Source: SAR202 cluster bacterium
GTDB taxonomy: Bacteria; Chloroflexota; Dehalococcoidia; Lucifugimonadales; UBA1123
NCBI GenBank assembly: GCA_030743915.1
Contig: JASLRP010000241.1
Coordinates: 1 to 8,137, forward strand
DNA: 8,137 nt
Direction of reading: 5' to 3'
Shown in pieces: positions 5,739 through 8,137 of this stretch. Each line of letters begins with the position of its first letter. Within the stretch, counting starts at the first letter, position 1. The notes under the pieces are model-generated. The model was not told the origin of the DNA. It did no database searches and saw nothing but the letters and a program-made list of their open reading frames with translations. Both the position numbers and the translations under genes were made by a program.

Positions 5739-6827
5739 ATGCAATACCAACTGGAACGCACCCACGGATGCCGAATCTCCGACGCCTGGACGTACCGAGG
5801 TCTCAAGACGGCGATCATCGAAAACGAGCTTATACGCGTCGTCGTGCTGATCGACAAGGGCGCGGATATCTACCAGTTCGTCCACAAGCCGACGGACACC
5901 GACTTCCTGTGGCGCTCTCCCTGGGGCGTTCGTGACCCCTCGAAGTTCATCCCCACCACAGGCTCGCCGACCAACGTGTGGCTGGATGTCTATGAGGGCG
6001 GATGGCAGACTGTCCTGCCTGGAGGCGGTTTCCCGTCGGTGTACGGCGGCGCGGACATGGGCCTGCACGCTGAGGTCAACACCATGCCCTGGGACCACGC
6101 CATCCTGGAAGACACTCCCGAACGGGTGAGCATTAAGTTCTGGGTGCGGACGTATCGGACTCCCTTCTTCTTCGAGAAGACGCTGTCCCTGGCCTCCGGC
6201 TCCGGCGTTCTGGAGATCGACCAGAAGTTGACGAATGAGGGCGAGGAGCCTGTCCACTGCGTCTGGGGCGAGCACATCGCTCTGGGGGCGCCATTCCTGA
6301 GCGACGACTGCGTGATCGACGTTCCTGGCGGCAAGGTGATGAACCATCACGAGGAGTTCCATCCCAACAACAAACTCAAGCCTGGTTTCGAGGGCCAGTG
6401 GCCGATGGTGGAGGACAAAAACGGCGATCCGGTTGACCTGAGCAAAGTGCCGACCAAGGATCACCGCTCCTACGATCAGTCGTACATCACCGACATGCCG
6501 GAGGGCTGGTACGCTATCACCAACCAGAAGCTGGGAGTCGGCTTCGGCGTCTCCTTCCCTACGGACGTTTACAAATTCCTGTGGTACTGGCAATCTCTGG
6601 GCGGGGGGTACGGTCATCCCTGGTACGGTCGGACGTATAACATCGGCCTTGAGCCGTTCACCAGCTACACCAACGAGGGCCTTCAGGTGGCTATCGACAA
6701 TGGCACTGCGTTGCATCTTCAGCCGGGAGAACAGGTTTCGGCGTCGGTCCGCGCGGTGGCCTTTGAATCCAGCGCTGGCGTTGAATCTATGACTCCAGAT
6801 GGCATGGTGACGAAGAAGGAAGGTTAA
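5739..6827 (+). CDS. Aldose 1-epimerase (galactose mutarotase)-fold protein, DUF4432-like
   Basis: 362 residues, apparently cytosolic (no signal peptide), with the beta-rich composition of the galactose-mutarotase-like fold. Motifs reminiscent of aldose epimerases include GADIYQFVHKPTDTDFLW (41-58), YEGGWQTVLPGGG (85-97), MGLHAEV (107-113), WGEHIALGAPF (176-186) and GLEPFTSY (303-310). By analogy with galactose mutarotase (catalytic His and Glu), His179 and Glu305 are the best candidates for general acid and base; this is inference from motif order. The overall layout resembles DUF4432 proteins, whose reaction is not settled; sugar mutarotation or binding is plausible. The gene has a strong SD, follows an inverted repeat, and ends 3 bp from the convergent kinase-like gene. 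No sugar transporter or dehydrogenase lies beside it to indicate the substrate. Confidence 0.75.
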   Translation: MQYQLERTHGCRISDAWTYRGLKTAIIENELIRVVVLIDKGADIYQFVHKPTDTDFLWRSPWGVRDPSKFIPTTGSPTNVWLDVYEGGWQTVLPGGGFPSVYGGADMGLHAEVNTMPWDHAILEDTPERVSIKFWVRTYRTPFFFEKTLSLASGSGVLEIDQKLTNEGEEPVHCVWGEHIALGAPFLSDDCVIDVPGGKVMNHHEEFHPNNKLKPGFEGQWPMVEDKNGDPVDLSKVPTKDHRSYDQSYITDMPEGWYAITNQKLGVGFGVSFPTDVYKFLWYWQSLGGGYGHPWYGRTYNIGLEPFTSYTNEGLQVAIDNGTALHLQPGEQVSASVRAVAFESSAGVESMTPDGMVTKKEG

Positions 6828-6830
6828 CGC

Positions 6831-7421
6831 CTAGCCACTATTCTTGGACGCCAGTCCGTCCAGCCATTCATTGGTAGCTCTGGGCGACTGGAATCGCAGC
6901 TTCTGTATGTGGGCGTATTCGGGTTGCTCGAACAGCCGGGTAAACGTTCGGCGTCGTCTCCAGTGATTTTTCAACGAGTACCCGATGACTGATTCGTTGG
7001 AAAATATCTTGAGGTTATCGAGGAGATTTTCCTTGTTGCCGTTCCACAGTTCTTCGCGTGTGATGCCCCTGCGTAACGTCCGTGCAATAAGCCGACGCAT
7101 AACAATGCCGACCGAGTAGTCGAGGTATATCAGCGTCGTGGCTTTGGGCCACAGGACGTCACGGGCGACAGAATAGTTGCCGTCCACCACCCATCTATCC
7201 ACCTGAGTGGCCTCGGCGATCTTTTCACGGAAGATGTCGTCGGGCGTCTCGGTCCAGTTGGGGCCGTGACGGATGGCGTCCAACTCGATGTGAGGAGTCC
7301 CCAGAACCTCAGACAACCCTTTCGCCAACGTCGATTTTCCTGAACCCGACGAGCCTACGACGACGACGCGATTCAGGTCGTTGGGAAATCTGGATTCCTG
7401 TGGCGGAGTATTGTTGGACAT
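6831..7421 (-). CDS. P-loop NTPase, adenylate-kinase-like / FlaR (topology modulation)-type, paralogue 1
   Basis: This 196-residue protein has Walker A GSSGSGKST at 23-31 and HIELDAI (44-50), where the acidic residue after the second strand sits as in nucleotide kinases. WVVDGNY (77-83) and LIYLDYS (97-103) fit the nucleoside/shikimate kinase-like fold. An Arg-rich stretch (109-122) and LWNGNKE (125-131) are hallmarks of proteins annotated as adenylate kinase-like or DNA topology modulation protein FlaR. The phosphate acceptor is unknown, and the FlaR name should not be read as a demonstrated role. It is the second gene of a tandem pair: the upstream paralogue's stop is 12 bp before this ATG, with no clear SD, so coupled translation is likely. 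About half of the first 130 residues are identical to that paralogue. Confidence 0.8.
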   Translation of the reverse strand: MSNNTPPQESRFPNDLNRVVVVGSSGSGKSTLAKGLSEVLGTPHIELDAIRHGPNWTETPDDIFREKIAEATQVDRWVVDGNYSVARDVLWPKATTLIYLDYSVGIVMRRLIARTLRRGITREELWNGNKENLLDNLKIFSNESVIGYSLKNHWRRRRTFTRLFEQPEYAHIQKLRFQSPRATNEWLDGLASKNSG

Positions 7422-7433
7422 AGGCGATGAATT

Positions 7434-8021
7434 CTACACAACATCGGGCCTGGATGTCATACTGCCCAGCCATCTCTCTGTTTCCCTGGGAGAGTGAAAT
7501 CGCATCACACGGAGGCGCGCATACTCTGAACGGCGGATGTCTGAATCGATGGCCTTCCGAAATTTCCAGTGGGTTTTGAGGGCGTAGAGGAACAGCGAAT
7601 CTCCGGTGAACAGTTGCGTCCGTAATCTCTCTCGATTGCCGTTCCATAAACGCTGCCGGGTGACGACTCGTCGAATTGTCCTGAGAAGCAACCTCCAGAG
7701 GACCCGTGATATGGAGTAGTCGAGATGGACCAACATGGTGGCGCGGGGCCATATGATGTCACGAGCGACGGGCGCGTTTCCGTCGGCCACCCAGCAATCA
7801 CCCTTGAGAGCTTCGGCCAGCCGATCTCGGTATATTTCGTCCGAGACCATCGTCCAATCGGGATCGAAGCGGTATCTGTCGAACTCGACATGGGGAGCGC
7901 ACAGAAGCTCGGAAAACCTGCCGGCGAGATGGCTTTTGCCCGCGCCAGTCGTCCCCAGAACGGCGATGCGCTTCAGGTTGTCGGGCAGTCGGTGCGGAGG
8001 CAACGGCTTCGATTCTGTCAT
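7434..8021 (-). CDS. P-loop NTPase, adenylate-kinase-like / FlaR (topology modulation)-type, paralogue 2
   Basis: 195 residues from the ATG at 8021. The frame extends to a GTG at 8030, but the ATG start aligns the N-terminus residue for residue with paralogue 1 (19 residues before the first core strand), so I prefer it. Walker A is GTTGAGKSH (23-31); it keeps GK-S, but the following Thr is His. Other shared blocks are PHVEFD (43-48), WVADGN (77-82), VARDIIWPRAT (85-95), LVHLDYS (97-103), RLWNGNRE (124-131), HW (151-152) and a terminal F-x-SPR...WL block. Two residues are missing relative to paralogue 1 after position 131. Probably a small-molecule kinase with unknown substrate. It is first in the two-gene unit, just downstream of a terminator hairpin that separates it from the previous minus-strand gene. 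Confidence 0.8.
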   Translation of the reverse strand: MTESKPLPPHRLPDNLKRIAVLGTTGAGKSHLAGRFSELLCAPHVEFDRYRFDPDWTMVSDEIYRDRLAEALKGDCWVADGNAPVARDIIWPRATMLVHLDYSISRVLWRLLLRTIRRVVTRQRLWNGNRERLRTQLFTGDSLFLYALKTHWKFRKAIDSDIRRSEYARLRVMRFHSPRETERWLGSMTSRPDVV

Positions 8022-8035
8022 CAGACCCACTCACG

Positions 8036-8071
8036 AGCAAAAGAACAGGACGCTGAAACCCAGCGTCCTGT
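8036..8071 (-). terminator. Rho-independent terminator for the minus-strand gene at the right edge
   Basis: A perfect 11-bp stem (8045-8055 with 8061-8071, ACAGGACGCTG and its complement) encloses a 5-nt loop. Read on the minus strand it is followed by TCTTTTGC. The plus-strand side has no T run. It lies about 25 bp after the TAA of the partial gene, the expected place for its terminator, and 24 bp before the start of the P-loop gene. Confidence 0.75.
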
Positions 8072-8096
8072 CAATTCGTCTGGGCGCAATGCCGAA

Positions 8097-8137
8097 TTAC
8101 ATCTCGATCTTTTTGTCGCCGGACAGGTATGCTTCCG
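8097..8137 (-). CDS. C-terminal end of an unidentified protein, 5' end outside window
   Basis: From the window edge the minus strand reads EAYLSGDKKIEM and then TAA (8097-8099). Only 12 complete codons are visible, too few for a family assignment. Support for a real gene is the terminator hairpin just downstream on the same strand and the absence of any competing feature here. Confidence 0.5.
   Translation of the reverse strand, partial: EAYLSGDKKIEM

Noticed and set aside
5460..6716. Minus-strand 418-codon open frame opposite the mutarotase-fold gene
   Set aside because: It runs through the inverted repeat and antisense to a gene with clear family motifs and an SD. Its product has no recognisable domain; it is open only because of codon bias on the other strand.
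8022..8030. GTG start for the second P-loop protein, adding three residues
   Set aside because: The ATG at 8021 aligns exactly with the paralogue's N-terminus, and the GTG has no SD.
8046..8074. TTGACA on the minus strand (8074 to 8069) as a promoter for the P-loop pair
   Set aside because: No -10-like hexamer lies 16-18 bp downstream, and the segment is part of the terminator hairpin, which explains it better.

Overview
The window looks like an ordinary stretch of chromosome from a free-living bacterium. It is moderately GC-rich, with densely packed genes on both strands. The gene mix suggests a Chloroflexota (Dehalococcoidia/SAR202-like) genome: sulfatase, single-domain SppA, aldo/keto reductase, MazG, a DUF1461 membrane protein, a DUF4432-like mutarotase-fold protein, and a DNRLRE surface protein on a long Pro/Thr stalk. 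Recurrent inverted repeats of the CCATxCTGAG...ATCTGG type fit the same picture. This placement is an inference from gene content; no rRNA or tRNA is present to confirm it.

Left part (1-2129, plus strand). The 3' end of an arylsulfatase-type gene is followed 32 bp later by a short S49 peptidase (SppA-like). It has a complete Ser/Lys dyad but no N-terminal membrane segment. An inverted-repeat element and two small perfect palindromes then precede an aldo/keto reductase with an intact D/Y/K/H tetrad.

Middle (2131-4584, minus strand). mazG (two MazG domains) lies 12 bp upstream of a gene for an exported protein. That protein has a signal peptide, a DNRLRE/CBM96-like domain, about 275 residues of Pro/Thr repeats, and a C-terminal PGTGSWG + membrane helix + basic tail. 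The stalk repeats contain a near-perfect 41-residue tandem duplication. The reductase and the surface-protein gene converge with a single base between their stop codons.

Right-middle (4585-6827, plus strand). A 216-bp divergent intergenic region holds a second inverted-repeat copy and a promoter-like TTGACA/TAAGAT pair placed so that the next gene could be read from a nearly leaderless mRNA. That gene encodes a four-helix DUF1461/TIGR01906 membrane protein, the family of the lipoprotein transacylase Lit. The two conserved histidines are present. A third repeat copy then precedes a mutarotase-fold (DUF4432-like) protein.

Right end (6831-8137, minus strand). Two tandem paralogous P-loop kinase-like genes (adenylate-kinase-like/FlaR type) lie 12 bp apart. 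Beyond them are a strong terminator hairpin and the last 12 codons of another minus-strand gene.

No phage, transposase, CRISPR or defence locus is visible. The most interesting items are the three-copy asymmetric inverted-repeat family, the Lit-like protein, the anchored stalk protein and the tandem kinase-like pair. I see no clear new multi-gene system.
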